Assembly (NCBI RefSeq): GCF_005063415.1 | Contig: NZ_SUEG01000048.1 | Coordinates: 1-36,463 of the forward strand | Source of the DNA: Mesorhizobium sp. | Lineage (GTDB): Bacteria > Pseudomonadota > Alphaproteobacteria > Rhizobiales > Rhizobiaceae | DNA length: 36,463 bases | Direction of reading: 5' to 3' | Part shown: positions 1 to 7,544 of the stretch, one piece after another | How the letters are laid out: the number at the start of each line of letters is the position of its first letter | Numbering within the stretch: position 1 is the first letter of the stretch | Translations under genes and position numbers: made by a program | Notes under the pieces: generated by a model | Told to the model about the DNA's origin: nothing | The model's input: the letters and a program-made list of their open reading frames with translations, nothing else | Databases searched by the model: none

Positions 1-536
1 CGCTTGAAGGCACGTTGAACGGACTGGACGCCAAGGCAGGAGACGGCGACACCGGATCGACTGTGGCGGCCGGTGCGCGCAGCGTGCTTGGCCGCATTGC
101 GACACTGCCGCTCGCTGACCCTGCCGCAACGCTCGCCGCCGTCGGCGACATCCTGAGCGCCGGCATGGGCGGCTCTAGCGGCGTGCTGTTGTCGATCTTC
201 TTCACCGCCGCCGCTCAGGCGCTGGAATCTGGCGAAACGCTTCCCAAGGCGCTTCTCGCTGGCCTGGATCGGATGTCCTTCTATGGTGGAGCGAGGATCG
301 GCGATCGCACGATGATCGATGCCCTGGAACCCGCCTTGAGGGCGCTGGATAGGGGGAGTCTGGAAGATGCGGCGGTCGCGGCGCAACGCGGAGCCGAGGC
401 CACCGCTGCGATGCGCAAGGCCAAGGCCGGGCGATCCGCCTATATTGGCAGCCAGCTCGACGGCGTGGTCGACCCCGGCGCCTTTGCCGTCGCCGAGGTC
501 TTCACTGCCCTCGCTGCGTTGCTCGAACCCGCTTGA
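1..536 (+). CDS. Dihydroxyacetone-kinase-family protein, C-terminal (DAK2/L domain) part, truncated by window edge
   Basis: The frame is open from base 3 and ends in TGA at 534-536, so this is the 3' part of a longer gene. The visible residues form a DAK2 (DhaL-like) nucleotide-binding domain. The motif LDAKAGDGDTGST carries the aspartates that bind Mg-ATP, and a glycine-rich MGGSSG turn follows about 40 residues later. The LDAK-x-GDGDTG wording is closer to the L domain of single-chain ATP-dependent DAK kinases than to stand-alone PTS DhaL, which here is the next gene. It is therefore probably the tail of a K-L fusion kinase for dihydroxyacetone or another short ketose; a separate DhaL-like subunit is the alternative. 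An apparent TTG start at 15 is an artefact of the truncation. Confidence 0.8.
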   Translation, partial: LEGTLNGLDAKAGDGDTGSTVAAGARSVLGRIATLPLADPAATLAAVGDILSAGMGGSSGVLLSIFFTAAAQALESGETLPKALLAGLDRMSFYGGARIGDRTMIDALEPALRALDRGSLEDAAVAAQRGAEATAAMRKAKAGRSAYIGSQLDGVVDPGAFAVAEVFTALAALLEPA

Positions 537-617
537 CTGGGGAAAAGAATGCTTCAATTGCCGGATATGCAATTTTCTCGTACTGCCGGCAGCGCAGGGG
601 CCAGGAGCATGGGTGAC

Positions 618-1220
618 ATGGCGGCAGCGGATCTCTCCAGGCTGATCGAGGCGACGGCAAACACCATCGCCGCCCATGCCGAAGAGCTGACCAGGCTCGA
701 CCAGGCGATCGGCGACGGCGACCATGGGCTCAACATGAAACGCGGCTTCGAGGCAGTGCGGGCCGAGGCCGGTGCGTTTTCGGCAAAGCCGTTGCCCGAG
801 GCGCTGAAGGCGATCGGCACCAAGCTGGTGATGACCGTGGGCGGAGCCTCCGGTCCCTTGTTCGGCACGCTGTTCATGGCGCTCGGCAAGGAGATTCCCG
901 CCGCGCCGGATCGCGCCGATCTGGCGGCGGCCTTCGGCAAGGCGATCGAAGCAGTGGCCGCCCGAGGCAAGTCGCAGGCCGGGCAAAAAACCATGCTCGA
1001 CGTGCTGCAGCCGGTGCATGAGGCCCTGCTGCAGGGAAAGACGGCAGCGGACATCGTCGAGATCGCTGACAACGCGGCCGACGCGACCGTACCGATGAAG
1101 GCGTTGCGTGGGCGCGCCTCCTTCCTTGGCGACCGTTCGATCGGCCATATGGATGCCGGCGCCCGCTCGACCGCGCTTCTGGTGCGGGCCGTAGCCGAAG
1201 CAATCGAGAGGCGCGCATGA
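618..1220 (+). CDS. dhaL: PTS-type dihydroxyacetone kinase, ADP-binding subunit DhaL
   Basis: DhaL holds a permanently bound ADP that is rephosphorylated by DhaM and passes the phosphate to dihydroxyacetone bound on DhaK; it acts in the cytoplasm. The motif LDQAIGDGDHGLNMKRG is the DhaL signature whose aspartates bind the two Mg ions and nucleotide, and VGGASGPLFGT is the glycine-rich loop. Start chosen at ATG 618 because AGGAG (603-607) lies 10 nt upstream. ATG 609 is too close to it, and ATG 549 (preceded by GGGGAAAAGA) would add 23 residues that the family usually lacks, but cannot be excluded. About 200 residues, normal for the family. It follows the truncated kinase gene and overlaps dhaM by 4 nt (ATGA), so the genes are translationally coupled. 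Confidence 0.92.
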   Translation: MAAADLSRLIEATANTIAAHAEELTRLDQAIGDGDHGLNMKRGFEAVRAEAGAFSAKPLPEALKAIGTKLVMTVGGASGPLFGTLFMALGKEIPAAPDRADLAAAFGKAIEAVAARGKSQAGQKTMLDVLQPVHEALLQGKTAADIVEIADNAADATVPMKALRGRASFLGDRSIGHMDAGARSTALLVRAVAEAIERRA

Positions 1221-1606
1221 GCAATGTCGGCATCGTCATCGTATCGCATTCGCCGCTGGTCGCCGAAGGCACCGCCGACATGGTGCGGCAGATGGTCGGC
1301 AACGAAGTGCCGCTTGCATGGTGCGGCGGAAACGGCCATGGCGGGCTGGGAACCAATGTCGAGGCGATCATGGGCGCCATCGACAAGGCCTGGTCGGAGG
1401 CGGGTGTCGCGATCCTCGTCGATCTCGGCGGTGCCGAGACCAATAGCGAGATGGCGGTCGAGATGATTGGCGAACCACGCGCCCAGAAGATCATCGTCTG
1501 CAATGCGCCGATCGTCGAAGGCGCGGTGATGGCGGCAACCGAGGCTTCCGGCGGCGCCTCGCTCAAGGAAGTGGTGGCGACGGCGCACGAACTGTCGCCG
1601 TCGTGA
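1217..1606 (+). CDS. dhaM: Phosphotransfer subunit DhaM, IIA(Man)-like domain only
   Basis: DhaM receives phosphate from HPr and hands it to the ADP on DhaL. The 129-residue protein is a single EIIA-mannose-type domain with the N-terminal sequence IVIVSHSPLVAEG; His11 in VSHS is the expected phosphoacceptor (His9 in E. coli DhaM). WCGGNGHGGLGTN and LVDLGGAETNSE fit the fold's active-site loops. In E. coli DhaM is a fusion of IIA, HPr and an enzyme I fragment; here those parts are encoded by this gene and the next two, in the same order. The ATG overlaps the dhaL stop. High confidence in family and role. Confidence 0.92.
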   Translation: MSNVGIVIVSHSPLVAEGTADMVRQMVGNEVPLAWCGGNGHGGLGTNVEAIMGAIDKAWSEAGVAILVDLGGAETNSEMAVEMIGEPRAQKIIVCNAPIVEGAVMAATEASGGASLKEVVATAHELSPS

Positions 1607-1628
1607 ATGAACGGGAATTTTGACAAGC

Positions 1629-1931
1629 ATGTCCGCAGCAGCCGAAGCCAGCGTCCTGATCACCCATGAGGTTGGACTGCATGCGCGTCCTTCGGTGAAG
1701 TTCACCAAGCTTGCCAAGACGTTTTCGGCCGACGTCGAGATTGCGCTCGCCGCCAACGGGCCGTGGCTCGACGCCAAGAGCATCGTCAAGGTAATGGCTG
1801 CGAAAGCGCCGAAAGGTACTGTCCTGCATATCAGAGCCAGAGGGGACGGCGCCGGCGAGGCGGTCGGCGCGCTGGTCGAGCTGGTGCGGCGCGATTTCGA
1901 CGAAGGCAAGGACCATGCCCGAACCGCTTAG
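1629..1931 (+). CDS. HPr-family phosphocarrier protein, dedicated to the Dha phosphorelay
   Basis: HPr carries the phosphoryl group from enzyme I to the IIA domain. The 100-residue protein has the active-site motif EVGLHARPSVKF with phospho-histidine at His18. A serine (Ser51, in DAKSIVKVM) stands at the place of the regulatory serine that HPr kinase modifies in many bacteria. Start chosen at ATG 1629; a TTG at 1620 is in frame, and neither has a strong Shine-Dalgarno. Its 3' end overlaps the enzyme I start by 17 nt. Placement between dhaM and ptsI says it serves this kinase rather than a general sugar or nitrogen PTS, which is inference from context. Confidence 0.9.
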   Translation: MSAAAEASVLITHEVGLHARPSVKFTKLAKTFSADVEIALAANGPWLDAKSIVKVMAAKAPKGTVLHIRARGDGAGEAVGALVELVRRDFDEGKDHARTA

Positions 1932-3531
1932 GCTGCAGGGCATTTCGGCATCGGCCGGCTATGCCGAGGGGCCGCTGTTCGATCTGGACCAGGCTTCTGT
2001 GCGTTATGTCCGCAAGGCGACTGCCGCGGACGAGAAAGCGGCGCTTGAGGCCGCCATCTCCATTGCCACAGGCCGGCTCGCGACATTGATCGAAACCAGC
2101 GACAGTGAGGCGGCCGGGATCCTCGAATTCCAGCTCGCCGTGCTGGAGGACGACGCGCTGACCGGCCCGGCTTTTTCGCACATCGCCGAGGGCATGGCTG
2201 CTGATGTGGCTTGGCGAACAGCGCTCGACGCCGAGATAGCCGGCTATGAAACATCCGATCAGGACTATTTCCGGGCGCGCGCGGCCGATATGCGCGATAT
2301 ACGTAACCAGGTGTTACGCGCGCTGACCGGGGGCGGCGACATTGCCGCGCCGGCGGGTGCGATCTTCTACGGCGAGGATATCGCACCGACGCGCTTCCTG
2401 GAGACCGACTGGCGTGCCGGCGGCGGTATAGCACTTACGGCCGGAAGTGCCGCAAGTCATGTCGCAATGCTGGCGCGCTCACGCGGCGTGCCAATGGTGG
2501 TGGGGCTTGGGCTCGTGGCGCGTGGGGTAGCCGGGCCCGGTGCTTCGCCGGCTCACCTTACCGGAAACGCACTGCTCGATGCCGAACATGGCGGCATCGT
2601 GTTGGCGCCTTCGAAAGCGGAGATCGCCATATTCCGGCGATCGTCGTTGTCTTTCGCAGCGCATCGCGGCAAAGCGGCAGCCTATCTGACAAGGCCGGCG
2701 GCAACGAAGACCGGCATAGCGGTCCGAATGCAGGTGAATATTGCCGATCCGTCCGATGTCGACACCATCGATGTCGCGACCTGCGACGGTGTCGGGCTGA
2801 TGCGGACCGAATTCCTGTTCGGCAAGACACTGCCGGACGAGGAGACGCAATATTGCGCCTACCGCAAAGTGCTGGAATGGGCAGGCGACAGGCCGGTGAC
2901 GATCCGTACCGTCGATGCGGGCGGCGATAAACCTGTGCCGGGCCTCACCGTCGAGGAAGGTAATCCATTCCTTGGCCTGCGCGGGATCAGGCTGTCGCTG
3001 GCGCGCCCGGAGGTCTTTCGCGTGCAGATCCGCGCCTTGCTACGCGCCGCCATGCACGGCAATCTGAAGGTGATGTTCCCGATGATCGCCGTTCCGGAAG
3101 AATATGAACACGCCATCGCGCTGTTCGCGGAAGAGCAGGCTGGCCTTTTGGCGCGCGGCATCGCGCAAAAAATGCCGCCGCTTGGCATCATGGTCGAGGT
3201 GCCATCGGTGGCGATTGCGCCGGAGGCATTCGCCAAGGCCGCCTTCTTCTCGATCGGTTCGAATGATTTGACCCAATACGTGATGGCCGCCGCTCGCGAC
3301 AATGCGTCGGTCGCACATCTGAATTCCGTCAGGCACCCGGCCGTGCTCCGGCTGATCGCCTCGGTTGCCGCCTTCGGCCGTGAGCACACTATCCCGGTCA
3401 GCCTGTGTGGCGATGCCGGCGGTGACCCCGCCTCGATCCCGGCGCTGCTCGAAACCGGCCTGCGTGACCTCTCCGTCGCTCCCGCCCAACTCGCGATGGC
3501 CAAGGCGGCCATCGCGGACGTTTGGATCTAG
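1915..3531 (+). CDS. Phosphoenolpyruvate-protein phosphotransferase (enzyme I), full length
   Basis: Enzyme I takes phosphate from phosphoenolpyruvate on a histidine and passes it to HPr. The 538 residues cover the N-terminal HPr-binding/phosphohistidine half, with catalytic His182 in SAASHVAMLARSRGVP. The C-terminal PEP-binding barrel shows MRTEFLF, DAGGDKP, NPFLGLRGIR, MVEVPS and FFSIGSNDLTQY, and the catalytic cysteine Cys498 lies in SLCGDAGG. Length is close to ordinary enzyme I (about 570), unlike the truncated enzyme I part of E. coli DhaM, so it should be able to use PEP itself. It belongs to the dhaL-dhaM-HPr-EI run with overlapping ends, hence a private PTS for dihydroxyacetone kinase. 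Confidence 0.93.
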   Translation: MPEPLRLQGISASAGYAEGPLFDLDQASVRYVRKATAADEKAALEAAISIATGRLATLIETSDSEAAGILEFQLAVLEDDALTGPAFSHIAEGMAADVAWRTALDAEIAGYETSDQDYFRARAADMRDIRNQVLRALTGGGDIAAPAGAIFYGEDIAPTRFLETDWRAGGGIALTAGSAASHVAMLARSRGVPMVVGLGLVARGVAGPGASPAHLTGNALLDAEHGGIVLAPSKAEIAIFRRSSLSFAAHRGKAAAYLTRPAATKTGIAVRMQVNIADPSDVDTIDVATCDGVGLMRTEFLFGKTLPDEETQYCAYRKVLEWAGDRPVTIRTVDAGGDKPVPGLTVEEGNPFLGLRGIRLSLARPEVFRVQIRALLRAAMHGNLKVMFPMIAVPEEYEHAIALFAEEQAGLLARGIAQKMPPLGIMVEVPSVAIAPEAFAKAAFFSIGSNDLTQYVMAAARDNASVAHLNSVRHPAVLRLIASVAAFGREHTIPVSLCGDAGGDPASIPALLETGLRDLSVAPAQLAMAKAAIADVWI

Positions 3532-3539
3532 GCCCCGGC

Positions 3540-3962
3540 ATGGCAGACAAGGCGTCGCAATCCGGCCCCGAGGAAGCGATCCGCGCCTACAAGACGATCC
3601 TGTCGCAGGTGATCGATCAGCGCCCGTCCGGCATGCGCCAGCGCCTCGCTGATGCGCTGGGCAAGCATCGCAGCTTCGTCACGCAGATTTCCAGCCCCGC
3701 CTATTCGACGCCGATCCCTTCGAAGCATTTGCCGGCTATCTTCTCCGTCTGCCATTTCAGCCCGGCCGAACGCGATCATTTCCTTGAAGCCTACCATCGG
3801 GCGCATCCGGGAAAGATGTCGCTGGCTGCAGGCATGCGCAAGACACGGCATGTCTCGCTGATCGTTCCCGATTTCGGCGACGACAAGCAGAACGCGGCGC
3901 TCGACCGGGCGGTCAACGATTTCATCCAGAAGATCACCAGCATCGCCGGCAAGGGCAGCTGA
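3540..3962 (+). CDS. Small protein with a possible helix-turn-helix, between enzyme I and dhaK
   Basis: I do not recognise a named family. The protein is about 140 residues, soluble and basic. Residues about 25-80 (GMRQRLADALGKHRSFVTQI, then SKHLPAIF and SPAERDHFLEAY) look like a lambda-repressor/XRE-type helical DNA-binding unit: a first helix, a turn, a recognition-like segment, then a helix rich in acidic and aromatic residues. Start taken at ATG 3540, eight bases after the enzyme I stop; a TTG at 3522 would overlap that stop. It lies inside the kinase operon, 26 nt before dhaK, so it may be an operon regulator or an accessory factor of the phosphorelay. The function is inference. Confidence 0.75.
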   Translation: MADKASQSGPEEAIRAYKTILSQVIDQRPSGMRQRLADALGKHRSFVTQISSPAYSTPIPSKHLPAIFSVCHFSPAERDHFLEAYHRAHPGKMSLAAGMRKTRHVSLIVPDFGDDKQNAALDRAVNDFIQKITSIAGKGS

Positions 3963-3988
3963 CGCTGGGCTATTTCGGGAGGACAGCC

Positions 3989-4975
3989 ATGAAGAAATTT
4001 CTGAATTCGGTCGATACGGTGCTGACCGAGAGCCTCGACGGCTTCGTTGCCGCGCATGCCGATATCCTGGCGCTTGGCGAGGAGCACAAATTTGTCCGCC
4101 GCAAGGTGCTCAAGCCGGGCAAGGTGGCGCTGATCTCCGGTGGCGGCTCGGGTCACGAGCCGCTGCATGGCGGGTTCGTCGGGCATGGCATGCTGGATGC
4201 CGCCTGCCCCGGCCAGGTATTCACCTCGCCGACGCCTGACCAGATGATGGCGGCCGCCGATGCCGTCAATACGGGCGCCGGCTGCCTGTTCATCGTCAAG
4301 AACTACGAGGGCGACGTGATGAATTTCGACATGGCCGCTGAAATGACGGCAGGCGTGATGCAAATCGTGACCAATGACGACGTCGCGGTCGAAAACTCGT
4401 CCTACACCACCGGCCGGCGCGGCGTCGCCGGTACGCTGGTGGTCGAGAAAATCGTCGGCGCGGCAGCCGAACAAGGCATGCCACTGGAGTCTTTGAAGGC
4501 GTTGGGCGAGCGCGTCAACGGCGCGACGCGCTCGATGGGCGTGGCGCTGACCAGTTGCACCGTCCCGGCGGCGGGCAAGCCGACCTTCGACATCGGCGAC
4601 GGCGAGATGGAGTTCGGGGTCGGCATCCACGGCGAGCCTGGGAGGCGACGCGACACCTTGAAGAGCGCCGACGCCATCACCGACGAGATCTGTACCGCAA
4701 TCCTGGGTGACCTGGGCGACGGTGCCAGAGGCCAGGCGCTACTCTTCGTCAATGGCTTTGGCGGCACACCGTTGATGGAGCTTTATCTGATGTATAATAG
4801 CGCCCGCAAAATCTTCGAGAAGCATGGCGTGACGGTGGCCCGGTCGCTGGTCGGGTCCTATGTGACCTCGCTCGACATGGCCGGCTGTTCGATCACGCTG
4901 AGCATGCTCGACGACGAGGCGGCTGTTTGGTGGGATGCACCGGTACATACGGCCGCGCTGCGCTGGGGCATGTAG
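3989..4975 (+). CDS. dhaK: Dihydroxyacetone kinase, substrate-binding subunit DhaK
   Basis: DhaK binds dihydroxyacetone covalently as a hemiaminal on a histidine and presents it to DhaL-ADP-phosphate. Here GIHGEPGR contains that histidine at His214. The N-terminal GGGSGHEPLHGGFVGHGML and the NYEGDVMNFDMA stretch are hallmark DAK1 sequences. Length is 328 residues, in the family range. GGGAGG-like Shine-Dalgarno GGGAGG lies 7 nt before the ATG. It closes the operon: L, M, HPr, EI, putative regulator, K. Related family members act on erythrulose or other ketoses, so the exact sugar is not settled by sequence. No transporter or dehydrogenase is visible in the window. Confidence 0.93.
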   Translation: MKKFLNSVDTVLTESLDGFVAAHADILALGEEHKFVRRKVLKPGKVALISGGGSGHEPLHGGFVGHGMLDAACPGQVFTSPTPDQMMAAADAVNTGAGCLFIVKNYEGDVMNFDMAAEMTAGVMQIVTNDDVAVENSSYTTGRRGVAGTLVVEKIVGAAAEQGMPLESLKALGERVNGATRSMGVALTSCTVPAAGKPTFDIGDGEMEFGVGIHGEPGRRRDTLKSADAITDEICTAILGDLGDGARGQALLFVNGFGGTPLMELYLMYNSARKIFEKHGVTVARSLVGSYVTSLDMAGCSITLSMLDDEAAVWWDAPVHTAALRWGM

Positions 4976-4998
4976 CGGCGGAGAATGCCCCAGAAATA

Positions 4999-5016
4999 GT
5001 CGGTGATAAGACCGAC
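4999..5016 (+). terminator. Short stem-loop after dhaK
   Basis: Perfect 6-bp inverted repeat GTCGGT / ACCGAC with loop GATAAG, 23 nt after the dhaK stop. There is no T-tract behind it, so it is at best a weak or Rho-assisted 3' end. Confidence 0.3.
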
Positions 5017-5099
5017 ATCGGCAACGCCGCGCATCGCCAGACAGTTGCCCTCCTCACCCTGCGTAAGATAAAGGATCTGCGGGTTTGGGGAGTTTGAGC

Positions 5100-5216
5100 A
5101 TGCGTTACAATTGGGATCGGGCGCCGACGGGTTTCGAGCGCCATGGAAAGATGCTGGCAGCCGCCTTGCTGATCGCCGGTGGGGTCGGCCTTATGCTCGC
5201 TGCCCTCCCGCTCTAG
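5100..5216 (+). CDS. Possible 38-residue single-span membrane protein
   Basis: A short ORF not attributable to any neighbour. ATG 5100 is preceded by GGGGAG with about 7 nt spacing, a good ribosome-binding site, and it ends in TAG at 5214-5216. The product begins with a hydrophilic, basic 17-residue head (MRYNWDRAPTGFERHGK) followed by one hydrophobic helix rich in Ala, Leu and Gly to the end, as in a tail-anchored or N-in single-pass membrane peptide. It sits in the otherwise empty gap between dhaK and the acyl-CoA synthetase. Function unknown; it may be chance. Confidence 0.45.
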   Translation: MRYNWDRAPTGFERHGKMLAAALLIAGGVGLMLAALPL

Positions 5217-5238
5217 GGACAACAACGCGGGTAGCGGA

Positions 5239-5343
5239 CTACTTCTCAGCGCGTTGCGCCGCATCGCCGGCCTGAGCAGCTGAAGCGAGCACCAACGCCA
5301 GCGTCGCAACCGCGGCAAACCCAAGCTCATATGGCAATTTCAT
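5239..5343 (-). CDS. Possible 34-residue secreted or membrane-anchored peptide
   Basis: The minus-strand ORF has an apparent signal peptide: MKLPYELGFAAVATLALVLA then a small-residue cleavage-like SAAQA, leaving a nine-residue hydrophilic tail. The upstream sequence GGGGCAGGG offers a moderate Shine-Dalgarno. It converges on the 38-residue plus-strand ORF, the two stops being 22 nt apart. No family recognised, and the small size means it could be a chance ORF. Confidence 0.3.
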   Translation of the reverse strand: MKLPYELGFAAVATLALVLASAAQAGDAAQRAEK

Positions 5344-5516
5344 CGCGCGCCCTGCCCCAATGTCGAAAATTCGGCCGATATCAGCCCCGCAGACCACGAC
5401 GACCCTGCATTTGCGGCCGAATTAGAACGACGGCAAACGAAACGCACAAATACATGGTTACACAAACCAGCATACGCTATTTCAAGGACAGCAAACATTC
5501 CTGGGGAGGAAGCTGG

Positions 5517-7424
5517 ATGGCGTCACGCTACCACGAGGTCTATGACGACTGGAAACGCGACCCGGAAAAATTCTGGGCCGATGCGGCGAGTGCAATCGAC
5601 TGGTTCTCGCCCTTCGAGACCGTGTTCGACGCCAATGCCGGCGTCTATGGCCGATGGTTCAATGGCGCCTCGTGCAACACCTGCTTCAATGCCGTCGATC
5701 GTCATGTGACGGGCGGCCGTGCCGACCAGATCGCGTTGATCCATGACAGCGCGATTGCGGGCACAATCAGGAAATTCACCTATGCCGAGTTGAAGCGCGA
5801 GGTGGTCGCGCTGACCTCGGTGCTCAAGAATCGCGGCATCCAAAAAGGCGATCGCGTCATCATCTACATGCCGATGGTACCGGAAGCAGCCTTCGCCATG
5901 CTTGCCTGTGCGCGGATCGGCGCCGTGCATTCGGTGGTCTTCGGCGGCTTCGCCTCGCATGAGCTCGCCACGCGCATCGACGATGCCAAACCGAAGCTGA
6001 TCATCTCGGCGTCCTGCGGCCTGGAGCCCGGGCGTGTCGTTGCCTATAAGCCGCTGCTCGACAAGGCGATCGAGATGTCGCGGCACAAGCCGGAAAGCTG
6101 CCTCATCCTGCAGCGCGACCAGCTGCGCTGCGAGCTCAGGGCAAACTACGACATCGACTATGCCGACGCCGTGGCGCGTGAGCGGGCCGCCGGCGCCAAT
6201 GTCGACTGTGTTCCGGTGCTTGCCACCGATCCGCTCTACATCATCTACACGTCGGGCACGACCGGCCAGCCGAAGGGCATCGTGCGCGACAATGGCGGCC
6301 ATATGGTCGCGCTGAAATGGTCGATGGAAAACGAGTTCGGCGTCAAGCCGGGCGAAGTGTTCTGGGCGGCTTCCGATGTCGGCTGGGTAGTCGGCCATTC
6401 CTATATCGTCTACGGCCCGTTGCTGCATGGCTGCACAACCATCCTGTTCGAGGGCAAGCCGGTCGGAACGCCCGACGCCGGCACCTATTGGCGTGTGATC
6501 GCCGAGCATGGCGTGGTCGCACTTTTCACCGCGCCAACCGCCTTTCGCGCCATCAAGGGACAGGATCCGAAGGGCGAATTCGTCCCGAAATACGATCTGT
6601 CCAAATTCCGCACGCTGTTCCTCGCCGGCGAGCGCGCCGATCCGGAAACCATCAAATGGGCGGAGCAGAAATTGAACGTGCCGGTGATCGATCATTGGTG
6701 GCAGACGGAGACCGGCTCGCCAATGACCATTAACCCCGCCGGACTGGGCCTGTTGCCGGTCAAATACGGCTCGCCCGGCGTGCCGATGCCTGGCTACGAC
6801 ATTCGCGTGCTCGACGATGCCGGGCATGAGGTCAAGCGTGGTACGCTTGGCAATGTCGTGGTGAGATTGCCGTTGCCCCCCGGCTGCCTGCCGACGCTGT
6901 GGAATGCCGACGAGCGGTTTCGCCAAGCCTATCTCGAGGAGTTCCCCGGCTTCTACAAAACCGCGGATGCCGGCATGATGGACGAGGACGGCTATCTCTA
7001 TGTCATGGCTCGCACCGACGACATCATCAATGTCGCCGGCCACCGGCTGTCGACCGGCGCCATGGAGGAGGTGCTGGCCGCGCATCCCGACGTTGCCGAA
7101 TGCGCCGTCGTCGGCATTGCCGATGCGATGAAAGGCCAGGTTCCACTCGGCTTCGTCGTGCTGAATGCCGGCGTCGACCGCGACGCCGGCATCGTCGAAA
7201 ACGAGGTGGTCACGCTGGTGCGCGAACGGATCGGCCCGGTCGCTGCCTTCAAGACGGTGGTGACGATCAAGCGCCTGCCGAAGACGCGCTCCGGCAAGAT
7301 CCTGCGCGGCACAATGCAGAAGATCGCCGACAAGGAGGAATGGGCCATGCCGGCAACGATCGACGACCCGGCCATCCTCGACGAGATCACCGCCGCGCTG
7401 AACCGCCGCGGCATCGCCCTGTAA
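5517..7424 (+). CDS. prpE: Propionyl-CoA synthetase-type acyl-CoA ligase
   Basis: Activates a short-chain acid (propionate, perhaps acetate) to its CoA thioester via an acyl-adenylate. Start chosen at ATG 5517 because GGGGAGGAAGCTGG precedes it, giving 635 residues, the usual PrpE length; an in-frame upstream ATG at 5454 has no Shine-Dalgarno. The N-terminus YHEVYDDWKRDPEKFW is the acetyl-CoA-synthetase-family N-terminal domain. YTSGTTGQPKGIVRDNGGH (near residue 245) is the AMP-binding P-loop in the PrpE wording, HWWQTETG (near 393) the A5-like motif, and TRSGKILRG (near 590) holds the acetylatable catalytic lysine. It is monocistronic with an upstream gap of about 170 nt. No other propionate gene is visible, so PrpE rather than Acs rests on motif wording. 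Confidence 0.88.
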   Translation: MASRYHEVYDDWKRDPEKFWADAASAIDWFSPFETVFDANAGVYGRWFNGASCNTCFNAVDRHVTGGRADQIALIHDSAIAGTIRKFTYAELKREVVALTSVLKNRGIQKGDRVIIYMPMVPEAAFAMLACARIGAVHSVVFGGFASHELATRIDDAKPKLIISASCGLEPGRVVAYKPLLDKAIEMSRHKPESCLILQRDQLRCELRANYDIDYADAVARERAAGANVDCVPVLATDPLYIIYTSGTTGQPKGIVRDNGGHMVALKWSMENEFGVKPGEVFWAASDVGWVVGHSYIVYGPLLHGCTTILFEGKPVGTPDAGTYWRVIAEHGVVALFTAPTAFRAIKGQDPKGEFVPKYDLSKFRTLFLAGERADPETIKWAEQKLNVPVIDHWWQTETGSPMTINPAGLGLLPVKYGSPGVPMPGYDIRVLDDAGHEVKRGTLGNVVVRLPLPPGCLPTLWNADERFRQAYLEEFPGFYKTADAGMMDEDGYLYVMARTDDIINVAGHRLSTGAMEEVLAAHPDVAECAVVGIADAMKGQVPLGFVVLNAGVDRDAGIVENEVVTLVRERIGPVAAFKTVVTIKRLPKTRSGKILRGTMQKIADKEEWAMPATIDDPAILDEITAALNRRGIAL

Positions 7425-7544
7425 GGACGTCGAAGCCGAGTTGCGTCCGAAGCTCCGGTATGGAACGACCGGCGCCGGACGTGGTATCCACGCGGTGTGT
7501 CGTCATGTTGTTTCGGAATCGAGACGCACCCACAGCCATGCGAG

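Noticed and set aside
554-1909. 451-codon minus-strand open frame over dhaL-dhaM-HPr
   Set aside because: It covers three well-supported genes on the other strand and shows only arginine/alanine-rich shadow composition.
5523-7085. 520-codon minus-strand open frame within prpE
   Set aside because: Antisense shadow of a strongly conserved acyl-CoA ligase; no Shine-Dalgarno or domain evidence.
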